Shown: positions 37,757 to 48,720 of the stretch, in pieces
Numbering within the stretch: position 1 is the stretch's first letter
Layout of the letters: the number at the start of each line of letters is the position of its first letter
Source: Oppiella nova
Lineage: Eukaryota; Arthropoda; Arachnida; Sarcoptiformes; Oppiidae
DNA length: 52,936 nucleotides
Direction: 5' to 3'
Assembly: GCA_905397405.1 (NCBI GenBank)
Contig: CAJPVJ010000048.1
Span: 1-52,936 of the forward strand
Position numbers and translations under genes: made by a program
Notes under the pieces: model-generated
What the model was told of the DNA's origin: nothing
Database searches by the model: none
Seen by the model: the letters and a program-made list of their open reading frames with translations, nothing else

Positions 37757-39391
37757 CCCTATGGAATGGTTTATGAAAGCAAAAGAGGAATGCAATCAAA
37801 GTGTTCTCAAACAATAAAATTCTGACAAAACTATAGTAAAATAAATTGTTTTACGGAATAAATATTTTTATTAACTTAAAATTATGGAATCGATTTGATG
37901 TGATTTGAAGGTTTACGTTGTTCAAATTACTTTCAATTAGAAGTGATTTAATTCAATGGTAGCCAAGAATCAATAGATCCGGTGTTAGACATGATTTATC
38001 ATTGAATGAAATATTATTGTTTTTTGTTAACATTCAGCGAAAATGACAATTCATTATACGTGAAGAAAAATAATGGCAAGAATTTGTGAGTTTAAGGCCT
38101 TTCATAAGATTTATTCCCAACAAAACATCTTCAGTACAGCTGTTCATCGATCGATTAAATGATAGACTAATGAACACAAAAATAAAGATTAGAAAAGATA
38201 AGACCAGAGATAAAGTATTACAACTCCAGAGATCAGTAGCGAATACATCGAAATAAATAGTTATAATGATAAAACTTAATCTTTAAGCTCACATTTGAGA
38301 TTATTTTGCTTCACAAATGTATTACTCATTCAAACCGTAATAATAGGGAATTTTCTTATAATTTGGACCATTTTTATAAGACAGTAAAGTTCTTCAGATG
38401 CAATGGTTTCCTTCAAAATACACTCAAAATAAGCTTAAAGTTTGAAAATCAAAGCTTAAGTCGGATTTTGACAAAAAGAGAGTACATTTTCCTCCACTTC
38501 TTCCGTTTAATACAACGATATATTGAATATAGAAATAAACTTTTATTATCGTATATAAGGGTTTAGAGTAAGTATATATCGTACGGCATATTATGTTATC
38601 GATTGGCGATTTTGCACTCAAAATAAATGTCTATTCGATTGAAAACATTTACTCCAAAACTTTAAAAACGATCTGAAAAACCAAACGCTTCAATGAATTT
38701 CAATAAGAAATTCATTCACTTATTGTTCATTAAAATATATATATAACTTGTACTGAATTATAGATTTTAAAGCTATATTTCAGACAAAAATTGGCTCAAA
38801 ATCCAATATTTGCTGCAATTGATGACAAAGAATTGTGTTTCAAAATATTCATTCATTGATAAATGAATTTTTTGTTTGAATAATGACTTTGAATTGAGTT
38901 TCCTTTGAATATTAATTGATTTAAAATGTATTATTTATAAATTCATTTCCTTTGATTTTCTCTAAAAGTTTTTTTGTCAAACAATTTCCATATCAATAGA
39001 AGTCTCGATAGTTTGCGATCAATGAATATATGAATAAGTTTTCATTTATCACAAAATTTAAGCGAATATTTAAGCGTTTAATAAACTTTTAGATGGAAAA
39101 TTTGTTTTTAAATCATTTGTATTTTATATTAAGGGTGTCTTTCGGTGTTTAAAATAAGAAATATATTTCTCTTATTTTTATGTCAAATAAAAACGAAATA
39201 TTTAGTCAAATAAATAATGTTTAGTATAATGTGTAGAATAGTTATACGGTATTGAGAATCGCTTGTCTCAAAACCCATCCTAAATCCCAAAACCCACACA
39301 TTTGAGTGCCAACTCTAGTTAAACCCATTTGTGTTTGCGATTACCGGTATATCATGTAAAGCAAACACTAATAAAACAATAAAATCTTTTA

Positions 39392-39606
39392 ATCAGATCC
39401 GCATCCTTTCACATATAACACCAATTCGTTATGATATTTATGCTAAACTTCCAGCAAATGTGAAACCATTACATAATTTATTACGTTATTATGAATTACC
39501 AGAAGGTGTTCACAACTTTTACAGATTTATGTATTCATTAATTCAAATAAATTATGAAAAGTTAAAAACTGTTTTACTTGTGATTTACATCGATTCTAAC
39601 ATTTAG
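39392..39606 (+). CDS. exon-like ORF of unknown product
   Basis: After an acceptor-like CTTTTAATCAG the frame stays open for 71 codons (begins IRILSHITPI) to a TAG. The wider ORF reaches an ATG at 39331 or earlier. The residue mix (KLPANVKPLHN, YYELPEGVHNF) looks protein-like rather than repeat-driven, but codons are AT-rich like the surrounding DNA. I do not recognise a family. It could be a terminal exon of a small gene whose start I cannot see, or a chance ORF. Confidence 0.2.
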
Positions 39607-40049
39607 GGACCAGAGGTCAGTGTTTGTCATTTAATTGATCGCCAATTAATTCAATGATCGGTTACTTAATATATAAATTCTGAGTAATATATCAAATGTG
39701 TGCTAAAATAGGGATTTACAATATTCTTAAACTATTAAACTCTAAGAATTTATCACAAAAAATAAAAAACACTTTCCGTTGAGTGAAATATTTGCTGATA
39801 TTTATTATTACTTCGACATAAAGTTTATTACAAATAAATTAACAGAAATATGTGAGCATTGAGTGCCAGCGTTGGCTCATTCATCACATATGGATTGCTC
39901 TGAGAGAACAACACTTGAAAAAGCTTTCACTTGAAAAGCTAAGCAATAGAGGACTGGATACCAGTGCCGGCGCTCAACAACCTAACACTCAAATGCTCGC
40001 AGATCTCCGATAATAGTAAACAATAAAAATATATTTAGAAAAATAAAAT

Positions 40050-40799
40050 CTAGAAAACTGTCAAAAGCGCGAAAACGCCGTAAAGGAGAGCACAGGGATA
40101 GGCGATGAGCGCCTGTTGGTTGTGGAGTGTGAGTGCGATCGCAAACAGTTTGGACGCACTGACCGCACACCACGTGATCGCCAGAAACACGGATATCGTT
40201 CCCACCAACGCCTTCAGACTGATTAGTATGGATAGACCCGACAGCACAACCATCGGAAGCAGACAATAGCCCAACACAGAGACCGTGCAGGCGATCGATA
40301 TGGCGATGTCTGGAGTGGCCATCAGATTGAGGAGTGAGTAGATGGCGAGGCAGCCCATGAGACCGAACCCATAGATGTAGCCGAAGTGCACTTTTCCCGA
40401 CACCAGTAGAAACGAACCGAAGGCCAGACAGAAGACGAGAGGGCCGGCCAGGTCTGAGTCGTGCAGAATGGAGGGGTCGGGCCGTCGCAGGGGATTGAGG
40501 ACCGCATATGTCTTCTGCACGATTTGGTCGAAATTGATTCCCAACTCCTCGAGAAGTGGCGGTTCGTCGGCGTACGGGTCGGTCGAGCGCTGGCCCGGCA
40601 TTCCCGTGAAGGGGTCGTCGAAGTTGTCGACCGCCGATGGCGTGAACATAGAGGGCGGCGGCGGTTGAGGGGTGGCCAGGGATGCCGTGTTGTACTCCTG
40701 GTCAGTGTAATCGAATTGACCGAATTCGTAGCCAACACTTCCCGAGGAATAGCCGCTCCCGTGCTGTGTCTGCTCGAAGTCATTGATTCCGTACGACAT
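40050..40799 (-). CDS. YIPF5: YIPF5, Yip1-family ER-Golgi membrane protein
   Basis: A single uninterrupted exon of 249 residues, close to the 257 of human YIPF5. Yip1 proteins bind Yif1 and Rab GTPases and act in ER exit and Golgi traffic. The N-terminal half is cytosolic, rich in Gly/Pro, and ends in the family motif EPPLLEELGINFDQI. Then follow PLRRPDPSI and LAGPLVFCLAFG, and five hydrophobic segments between about residues 118 and 248, closing with AYPCALLYGVFALLTVF, nearly the human end. The ATG is the family start. The gene is markedly GC-rich against its flanks and has no intron, unlike its neighbours; retention of the full N-terminus and the promoter shared with SMG9 argue against a retrocopy. 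Confidence 0.96.
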   Translation of the reverse strand: MSYGINDFEQTQHGSGYSSGSVGYEFGQFDYTDQEYNTASLATPQPPPPSMFTPSAVDNFDDPFTGMPGQRSTDPYADEPPLLEELGINFDQIVQKTYAVLNPLRRPDPSILHDSDLAGPLVFCLAFGSFLLVSGKVHFGYIYGFGLMGCLAIYSLLNLMATPDIAISIACTVSVLGYCLLPMVVLSGLSILISLKALVGTISVFLAITWCAVSASKLFAIALTLHNQQALIAYPCALLYGVFALLTVF

Positions 40800-41230
40800 C
40801 TTCGTCTTGTGCTCTTGTGGTGGTCTTCAGATGATAATCACTTTCAGTGTATTTGACATTAAATTGGATTTAAATTAATTACAAGTTATTTACGAAACAA
40901 ATGAACACTTTTTGACAACAAATCACTTTTGGGTTTCACTTAAACCCTAAATAATATTCGCATTTAACGTACCTTTAGATATGGAGCTACACTATAAAGT
41001 CTATTGTACAGTATAAAGCTATAATAAATTGTATATACAATATATATAAAAGTACCAAATGTACGAATACAAACACGTGTATTATTATTACAACATATGA
41101 CTCATTGTTTGTGAGAAAAAAATGTTTGATTTTGTCGTTTGGTTTGCATTTGAAATGATTTCACAATTCATTCACTAATTCATCACAAAATGGTTTAAGC
41201 GTTGACTGAGTCTTAAGACTAACGGATCCA

Positions 41231-41311
41231 ATGCCTAACCGAATGGAAGCGAAGATATCAAAGATGATAATCACTTTCAGTGTATTTGACATTAAATTGG
41301 ATTTAAATTAA
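41231..41311 (+). pseudogene. decoy SMG9 start in the duplicated promoter
   Basis: The upstream promoter copy retains the SMG9 ATG and its first ten codons (MPNRMEAKIS), then runs into the second copy and stops at TAA after 26 codons. If transcription begins in copy 1, this acts as an upstream ORF ahead of the true start at 41788. Confidence 0.75.
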
Positions 41312-41520
41312 TTACAAGTTATTTACGAAACAAATGAACACTTTTTGACAACAAATCACTTTTGGGTTTCACTTAAACCCTAAATAATAATCGCATTTAA
41401 CGTACCTTTAGATATGGAGCTACACTATGGAGTCTATTGTACAGTATAAAGCTATAATAAATTGTATATACAATATATATAAAAGTACCAAATGTACGAA
41501 TACAAACACGTGTATTATTA

Positions 41521-41642
41521 TCGCTTGTACATCGTATCTTGATCACTTTTTGAGGTGTGCACGGGCTAGTGTAGGCTTAATCTCTCGCCTACACTAGCCC
41601 GTGCACACCTCAAAAAGTGATCAAGATACGATGTACAAGCGA
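41521..41642. mobile_element. 122-bp palindromic MITE-like insertion flanked by TA
   Basis: Perfect inverted arms of 56 bp surround a 10-bp loop (TTAATCTCTC). Comparison with the uninterrupted sister copy around 41085 shows that exactly 122 bp plus one extra TA were gained, with TA on both sides (41519-41520 and 41643-41644). A duplicated TA target is the mark of Tc1/mariner-type elements, so this is best read as a tiny foldback MITE. It encodes nothing. An inverted chimeric read at assembly would not be expected to give a clean TA duplication, but is not excluded. Confidence 0.7.
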
Positions 41643-41787
41643 TATTACAACATATGACTCATTGTTTGTGAGAAAAAAATGTTTGATTTTATCGTTTGGT
41701 TTGCATTTGAAATGATTTCACAATTCATTCACTAATTCATCACAAAATGGTTTAAGCGTTGACTGAGTCTTAAGACTAACGGATCCA

Positions 41788-43072
41788 ATGCCTAACCGAA
41801 TGGAAGCGAAGATATCAATAGAGCCGCGAAGACAACAGAGACGACGGAATCGCGACGACAGGAGTGAGTCCAACGACGGCGCCCGACGGTCCACCACTTC
41901 ATCCCAATCACCGCCACTCCACTCACGAGTTGTCATTTTGGCCAAAAACCCCAACCAGAAGACCACCACTCCGTCCAACGCATCACAACTGAGCGCCGCG
42001 TCGACGCCAACACCCGTTCAGACCATTCAGATTATCCCGTCTTTGCATTCATCGCAACAGCAAAGTGTCAGCACTTCCAACACATCCAATGCCAACGCAT
42101 CCAATGTCTCGCACCTGTCTTTGGCCCCCAAATCGGCGCAATCGGTCGGAGCCTTCAGTACTCAGTCGGCGACCGACGATGCGGTCAATGATATGATGGC
42201 AGCCATGCCTTCAGTCATGACTTTGATAGACAGCGAAAACCTTATGTTTTTGGAGAGTCCGGCCAATGATTGGCTCTTCAGTGACACCACGTCTTCGTCT
42301 GGCTTTTCGGTGATATCTGCTGTCGGTTTGGAAGGCGTCGGCAAGTCTTCAGTACTGAACCTAATCGCTGGTAAAGATGTGTTCAGAGTTCACACCAATA
42401 AATACAGCGAAAGACCGCTAAGACATAAGACAAAGGGAATCAAACTTCATGTCACCAAAGAAAGGCTACTACTCCTCGACTCTCAGGTAACCACTCTTTC
42501 GACGAGTTTAGAAAACCTTGAATTCATTTCTATGACCTCTTAAGCCTTTGTTGAGTGCATCGGTTCTCGACGAATATCTGCAGAAGTGTCCGCCACTCTC
42601 ATCCACTGGCGTTGATATCTCGGAACCCGAGAACTACTCGTTTATGATATCATTACAACTCCTGTCGTTTCTGTTCGCGACCTGTGATTACATTATTATA
42701 GTAATGGATTGGGTTCTGGATATACATCTCATTAAACTGATGGCCACCGCTGTGATGATGGTCGGAGAGACCGCTCAAAAGGCAGACATTATTGTCTACT
42801 TTACTAATGTCAAGACCAAATTGGATAAGAAGATCATTAATACGATCGACTCGTTGTTGGGACGAAGTGTTTACGTGACTGTCATTTGTGGCGATCAGAA
42901 GGAGTTGTTGAATGCTGTGATGAAAGCGCCGGCAAAGAGGAACCGATCGGAAACCGGTCGCAACTCTTCGCACACATCGGAAAAGTCGTGGCTATTGTCG
43001 TCTCAGCGCTATTGGGAGACATCCATCAGGAAATCTAGTCTTTACTCAGATTACGGACGCTTTTTGCCATAA
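41788..43072 (+). CDS. SMG9: SMG9, nonsense-mediated decay factor
   Basis: Two exons, 41788-42486 and 42545-43072, give 408 residues (human about 520). SMG9 pairs with SMG8 and holds the SMG1 kinase that phosphorylates UPF1 in nonsense-mediated mRNA decay. The first 140 residues are basic and Ser/Thr-rich, probably disordered. The G domain follows, with a P-loop GLEGVGKS at about 180-187, then LLLLDSQ before the exon border, and a FLFATCDYIIIVMDW strand-helix that is diagnostic for the family. The end, IRKSSLYSDYGRFLP, closely follows the human C-terminus. The protein is shorter than human mainly in the loop-rich second half. The start was chosen as the ATG in the downstream promoter copy, in frame with the whole ORF. 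Confidence 0.93.
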
Positions 43073-43492
43073 AATATTTGGTAAGAATTGAGTAATGATT
43101 AGTAGTTTGTTGTGAATGAATGAAACGATTGATGCAATGAATGGAAAGTTATAGAAAATGGTTTGTAAGAAGTGATTTCAAGCCATTGATACGACTTTCC
43201 CAAAGCAATTATTAGTGCCGTTGAGAACAATCAATGACTGGAAAAGGTTTTATTGTCATTGACTACAAATGGGCTCAATATTACAAATAATTAACAAAAT
43301 ATTCAAACATTCATTTAAAGCAAAAAATAGATGTTTTATAACAATAATAATATTTATATTTGTTTTTATATACTGTATATTTATATATTTATATTGTAAT
43401 CGTTTGCGACTCATAACTGGTATTTGTTTCATTTGACGGTATGAAAACTCTCTATCAATCAATTTGTGACAACAATATGGACAACAAAGACA
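43073..43492. other. convergent intergenic gap
   Basis: SMG9 (+) and the LIM/Rap-GAP/BTB gene (-) end toward each other over 420 bp. No ORF or RNA gene is seen; both 3' ends must be processed here. Confidence 0.7.
43249..43254 (-). terminator. candidate polyadenylation signal for the LIM/Rap-GAP/BTB gene
   Basis: AATAAA on the minus strand about 240 bp beyond that gene's stop codon. Placed by motif only. Confidence 0.35.
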
Positions 43493-46400
43493 TCAATTGC
43501 CGAATTCTGAGTTGCGATATATCCCGGAGTCCGCCTGATATAGAAGTGTCGCTAATATCCTCTCGTGACTGATTGTCTTCGATGGCAGTACTATCTGTTG
43601 GACCAAAAGATTTGACAAATATTTAGTTTGTATTATAATTATTTTAAATAAAGTGTTTATGAATTATTTGTTTGTATGTTAATACAGAAAGTAAATGTTG
43701 AATGAATTGAATAATGATACTGCTCGAGAGCACCCATACCTTAATGAGATCCTGTGGCGGTATTTTATGCAGTTTGAGATCGCGAGTCATTCGGTTCATA
43801 ATAGCCTGCAGTTCATTAACACGGGTTGTCTGGAGTTTGTCGTTCTGGGGCCGGTCTGCGAGTCTGTCGGTCTTGACTTTGTGTACAGACCACTGAAACA
43901 TAACCTGAAATTTCTTGGTTTCACTTAAGTTGACGTTCTGTCGCGTGAGTATCGTCTGTAACATGGATTCACTTAATTGTAAGTATTCCTGACGAGCGAA
44001 CAGTGCGTTGGCTCTGGGATCCACGTAATTCAGTATTGTGTTGACCAGTTGGCTCGCACTGGTGTATCGCCAGTAGTAGTTCTCCAATTGGTTTAACATA
44101 CGCGGCACTACATTCAACTTCAGGTGTGTCTTCGTGTGATGAAAGCACGCCTGCAAGAGGTCCGGCAAATCAAAGTGCTCGGCCGCACATATCAGTCCGG
44201 GAACGGTATCACATGTGATGGGACACGACCCGGAGTGCAGGTATTCAATCAACAGTTGAAAGGTGTCCCCGTCGAACTCGATTATTGTGAACTACAGTAT
44301 GTGTGAAGGAAATGTATTTATTATTCAATCAATTGTATGTCTCATTGGAAATATACCTCATTTTGTGCGAGTTTTGTTCTGTCAATCTTCGCCACATCCG
44401 CACAGACTGAAAGGCCGGGCACTTCCACGCCCGTGCTCTCGAGTTTGGCGTAAAATGACTCGCTCTGCCATCGCTTCATACTGTCGTTCCTACCCTTACT
44501 GCCCCAACCACTCCACGAGCCGGACATAAACGTCTTGAATGTCTTGAACACACCGCCACCGCTGGCTCCGGGAACTGTAAGATATGTAGGAGTTTTTTGT
44601 GCTGGAGGTGCCGTCGACATTGTGGAGGCTGACGACGCTTTCCTAATGTCTTTTTCCTTCTTCTTCTCCTTGTCTTTGTCAGCGTTCGGCGCAATGATCT
44701 TCGGGGGGATCAACACTTGGGTGATAGCATTCTTGGCCTGTTCTGTAATGCTATCCCTTTTCTTAACCTTCTTTTCTTGATTATTGGTTTGTTGTGCGCC
44801 TCCAGTCGTGGTAATTGTGGTCGATATGGAGGTCGTGTGCGCAACGATCTGTCCCTCAGCTCCCGTCTGTCCCCGCGGGGGAGCGAAACCGTACAGCATT
44901 TCCAGGAAGACTCGACTTCTTATGGCCAGAATGGCTCTGACAGCGTATATACGTCTGACTTGATTCTCATGTCCGCCATTCACAGGAGATCCCATCACAT
45001 TGAAGACAACGTCGCACAAGAGCTTCGCGTTTCCATAAAAGGCATTATTGAAGTCCTTTGCTATTTGGTCGTACCCTTCAAACAGATCCCTAACACTGTC
45101 CAACAGAGGACTCGATGGCCTCATATGTCCTATTGGTCTCCAACTGCCGCGTCGGTAGGGCTTTGGTATTTGACCCGTTGCTAAATGATTGGCTAAATTA
45201 TTTACAATGTCTTCCAACATCTGACTCCGTGTCCGGTCCTGTATATGACATGACATTCATGTTATTCTTTCAGATTTCAATTACATGTGCTCTTAGTTTA
45301 TCATAATTTTGCTCTTAATCTAGCGTTCATTGAATTACAGAATTATATAATTCTAGTCATATTTTTGGATGCAAGTCAATGAACTCATTATCACATTTCG
45401 ATTCATTTATTTATTGTTTATAGTAATTAAAGTGATTAAAAATAGTGAGTAATTAGAGCACAGGAGTAGACAAAACAAGCACTGAATATAGACTGAGACA
45501 GACCTGCATTCTGGCGAACTTAGGCGCCGAATAGCTGGCTCTCTCTCCGTTGATAATCTTCGTCAGTAACCACTCTCTGAAATGAGAGCCCTTTTTAGGA
45601 GTAAGAGAGAGAACAAACAGTTTATTAATAAATTTTCAGTGATATAAATGAATGAAAAGCAGTAGTTATTCACTAGAATTTATGAATCAAAGAGAAACTA
45701 ATTTTAGTTTACTTTTTCAAACTCTGATTCGTGCCACAGATAGGGCTTAAACGCTGACACTTCGTCTCTGCAGACGACAGACACCGAGTACTTCCGCGTC
45801 TCTCCCGCTTCTATAGGCTTAGGACTCGTACGGACCACAATAAATGTGTGTAAAAAATGGGATTTTATGCATCCTTTGAGATACAAACATGATATAAGTT
45901 TTTATTGAGAAATATTTAGTCATGATTATTTTATGTCTTAATGAATGACTACATACCGGGCCAAAAGGGCGCCTCCTCTGCCTCGAGAAACGCGACGCAA
46001 ACGATATCATTGCCGATATGTCTCTTCTTTTGAAGTTTCTGTGGATCAGACTCTTCGTGTGGAAGCATAGTTGACACGTGAAACATGATCTCAATGTTCT
46101 TGAAGGCCGTGTAAACGGATTCGGTTCCCGTCAGGTCGTGCACTGCATTCACATTAACATGGATTACATGATCAATATAATACAACTACAGTATTAATTA
46201 AAACAATAAGACAGCGTGATTGAATAGTAATCCATACCCGTATCCAGTCCTCCCTTGTATTTGTCGAAACCCTTTAACCTGATTCTGTCGCCGAGTATTC
46301 CCAGGAATTCAGCGAAGAGATGTGACTCCGTTTTGTTACTCAGAATCATCTCTTCACTGTTCACTTGATTTGCTTTGATATAAATGACTCCAACTTTTAA

Positions 46401-47906
46401 TTCGGATTTAATGAAGACTTGATCTAATTTAAGTAATTCGTCGGAAGTGGAGGGCAACTGACCCAACGCTAGGGGAGGCTTAAGGCCGGCCTCATTGCCC
46501 AGCGCTCTGACCACTGCCTCCCTATCGTAACGGTCGGCGAATATGGCGGACGCGGGAACTAATCCGTGCATTGAGTAGGATATGGTCCGCAATAGTATCC
46601 TAAACTGGTCGCGATTGCCGAGCATCTCTTGTTTAAGGCTAAGGATGACGGGTCCCAACGCCTCATCGTTGGTGAAGTAGTTCCAGTGCTCGCGTCCGTA
46701 GTAGTGCTTCTCAAAGATCTCCTCTTCAAACGATATCAATTCGTACGGATCGTCGCTCTCTTTGGTCTGCGGTTGGTTTGAGTTAGACTGAGACGATGGC
46801 GGAGGCGGTGATGGCGCCGGAGGGCTGGCAGGCGGTGATGTGGGCTGGACTATAGTGATTGTTATGTTAGGCGTCACGGGAGGTACGAATGGCTTTCGGT
46901 ATAATTCAATGTCGTCTTTGGTTTTAGGCCTTTGGCTCTCGACCTGCAAGAAGTTATACGAGTCTTGGCTGAAGTAGTCGTCGTTCGTTGATTTCGTCGA
47001 GTCTTGTCTTTCAAATCGCGGACGAGTTAACACCACTTCTACGGTAGGGGTCGGCGGCTGTGGTTTGTATGAACTCAGGTCTCCTGTCATAAGAGTTATG
47101 CTTTCTTTCCTCGTCTTTAAATCAATTTCATGTTCCGTTTCATTGTCTCGATTCGCGAAATCTGTTCCGCCCTTACACTCAATCCAATAGCCGGCAGTTG
47201 GCTTCACGTCGTGTGGAAATCCAGAACAATAAGGAGAACCTACTCATCAGAAACGAGAAAATAATTAAAATAATTGAAATTTAATGAATAGATGTGCTGT
47301 AGACTGACCCGGACAGGCCTGGACGGGAACGGGAAAAGATAAGGTTGTGCTGCTTTTCCTGCGGGCTTCAGCACATCCCAGACTTTGACGCTTAAAATCT
47401 TTCAGTTTTCCCATAAAGTCTTCGCCGCCCGTCAGACCACATATGTCTCCGTAATGTAAAACACAGTAGACTTTGTTGCCGTGCCTTTTGGCCGATCCAT
47501 TGCCCTGGTATTCACGATTCAAATAATGTTATTAATTATACGAAAAAAAATACATTTAAAATATTTTAATTCATAAAAACTACAATTCATTGATAACATT
47601 CCTAGCGCTACAATACTGTATGTGTGTGTACTATAAGTTATAAATAATTATTCAAACAGTTTGAATGTCTATGTTTTAAGCTTAAAATAAATGAATGATT
47701 TGTTAATGAAATGAAAGGAAATTAAAGTGAACCCATGTATTGAATACCTGTTTGATTCTGGCGACACAAACACAGCAATTAAGACAGTCTTCGTGGTATA
47801 TATTGGCTAAATCTTGTTGACATCCGAGGGCTTGGGGTTGAGTCCATGTATCCCACGTCTGGTGCGAAAGAATCGGTAGTTCGCAGATGAAACATATGGA
47901 CGACAT
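43493..47906 (-). CDS. LIM / Rap-GAP / BTB-BACK fusion protein
   Basis: Nine exons in transcript order: 47906-47748, 47504-47309, 47239-46238, 46142-45957, 45873-45713, 45572-45504, 45238-44357, 44291-43740, 43594-43493; 3309 nt, 1102 residues. A LIM zinc finger at residues 5-70 has C5-x2-C8, H38-x2-C41, C44-x2-C47 and C67-x2-H70. A Rap1GAP-like domain spans about 285-590, with [24 protein letters not shown] and [14 protein letters not shown]; Asn about 497 matches the catalytic Asn that hydrolyses Rap GTP. Residues 592 onward continue the Rap1GAP end ([15 protein letters not shown]) and, in the same exon, start a BTB domain (LLCDVVFNV, about 664) with a roughly 175-residue insertion. BACK follows, ending [12 protein letters not shown]. 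The BTB-BACK part resembles arthropod serine-enriched protein gprs. It should inactivate Rap, perhaps linked to a cullin-3 ligase (inference). Confidence 0.82.
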
Positions 47907-48594
47907 CTCTATACATAAAATTGTTAATTCCTATAAAAATTATGACTAAAGGAATAGTCAATGGAAACGATTTAGTAATATATAGACTAAACATAACGAC
48001 ATTTTATTATTTTTTCAACGAATCCATTCACTCTTACAATGAGAGCGTAATTCTATATAACGCTATACTCTATACTAGATATCGATCTTCTTTCTCACGT
48101 ATTCTCACGACTCCAACAAATCTCTAATAACTCTCTCCTATCAACTCATTCACTCTCTCATTACATCATGAATGGCTCTCTCACTCGCTCTCTCCCCCCA
48201 CCGACAACTCTCTCCCTCCCTCTCCCTCTATAGCATTGGCGAGTGTGTGGTGTGTAGTCATCCTCTCCCTCTCCTCATCCCTCTCTGGCTTTTGTGGCAT
48301 TCATTCTCTTCGTCTCTCTTCTACTATAATCTGTTTCTATGACTACTGTTTGCGCAGAGAGACTGAGCTTTTGGCACCAAATTGTTGTTATGAAATGTAT
48401 TGTATTTGTAGTCATTTTGGACATCAATTCGTTTAATTCGATTTCAAACACTTATATTCACAGCAAAGAATAGTGTTTTTGTAAAAATGGCTAGTTAGTT
48501 AACAATTTCATAAATATTTAATAAAGGTTTTTACAAAACTAAGGGTTGATTACCGGTTATTTAACTCAAAAGATACTTTCTGCAGAAGTATCGC

Positions 48595-48600
<6 letters not shown>

Positions 48601-48645
<45 letters not shown>
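48601..48645 (+). repeat. (GA)n microsatellite
   Basis: GA dinucleotide tract of about 45 bp with one GG interruption. Confidence 0.9.
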
Positions 48646-48720
48646 TCAACACATATTTATTTAGAACTTTATTCACATTTTTGTCTCAATTCTTGTGAAA
48701 AACACAATATTTTTCACTCT

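Larger units (their letters stand above)
34150..40049. other. AT-rich intergenic region
   Basis: Nearly 6 kb between Shroom and YIPF5 without a recognisable gene. It holds the 128-bp tandem duplication (34711-34966), a CT tract, a long GA/GAGT tract and one exon-like ORF (39392-39606). Slightly GC-richer patches at 35290-35345 and 39850-40010 gave no recognisable product; the latter may be the YIPF5 3' untranslated region. Confidence 0.6.
40829..41818 (+). repeat. tandem duplication of the YIPF5-SMG9 divergent promoter
   Basis: Copy 1 (40829-41261, 433 bp) and copy 2 (41262-41818) are head to tail and about 99% identical by eye, apart from a 124-bp insertion in copy 2 (palindrome plus duplicated TA). 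The unit spans almost the whole space between the YIPF5 and SMG9 start codons and includes the first ten codons of SMG9. Confidence 0.93.

Noticed and set aside
37623-37814. Minus-strand ORF rich in Ser-Leu repeats
   Set aside because: The open frame is produced by the GA/GAGT microsatellite; the same holds for Ser-Leu ORFs at 21276-21569 and 24571-25005.
38306-38566. 86-codon plus-strand ORF in the Shroom-YIPF5 gap
   Set aside because: AT-rich, lysine/phenylalanine-heavy chance frame with no splice or family support.
45573-45580. Alternative acceptor four bases upstream of exon 6 in the Rap-GAP gene
   Set aside because: Using it breaks the frame; the acceptor directly before the Trp codon keeps frame and gives the exact spacing of Rap1GAP.
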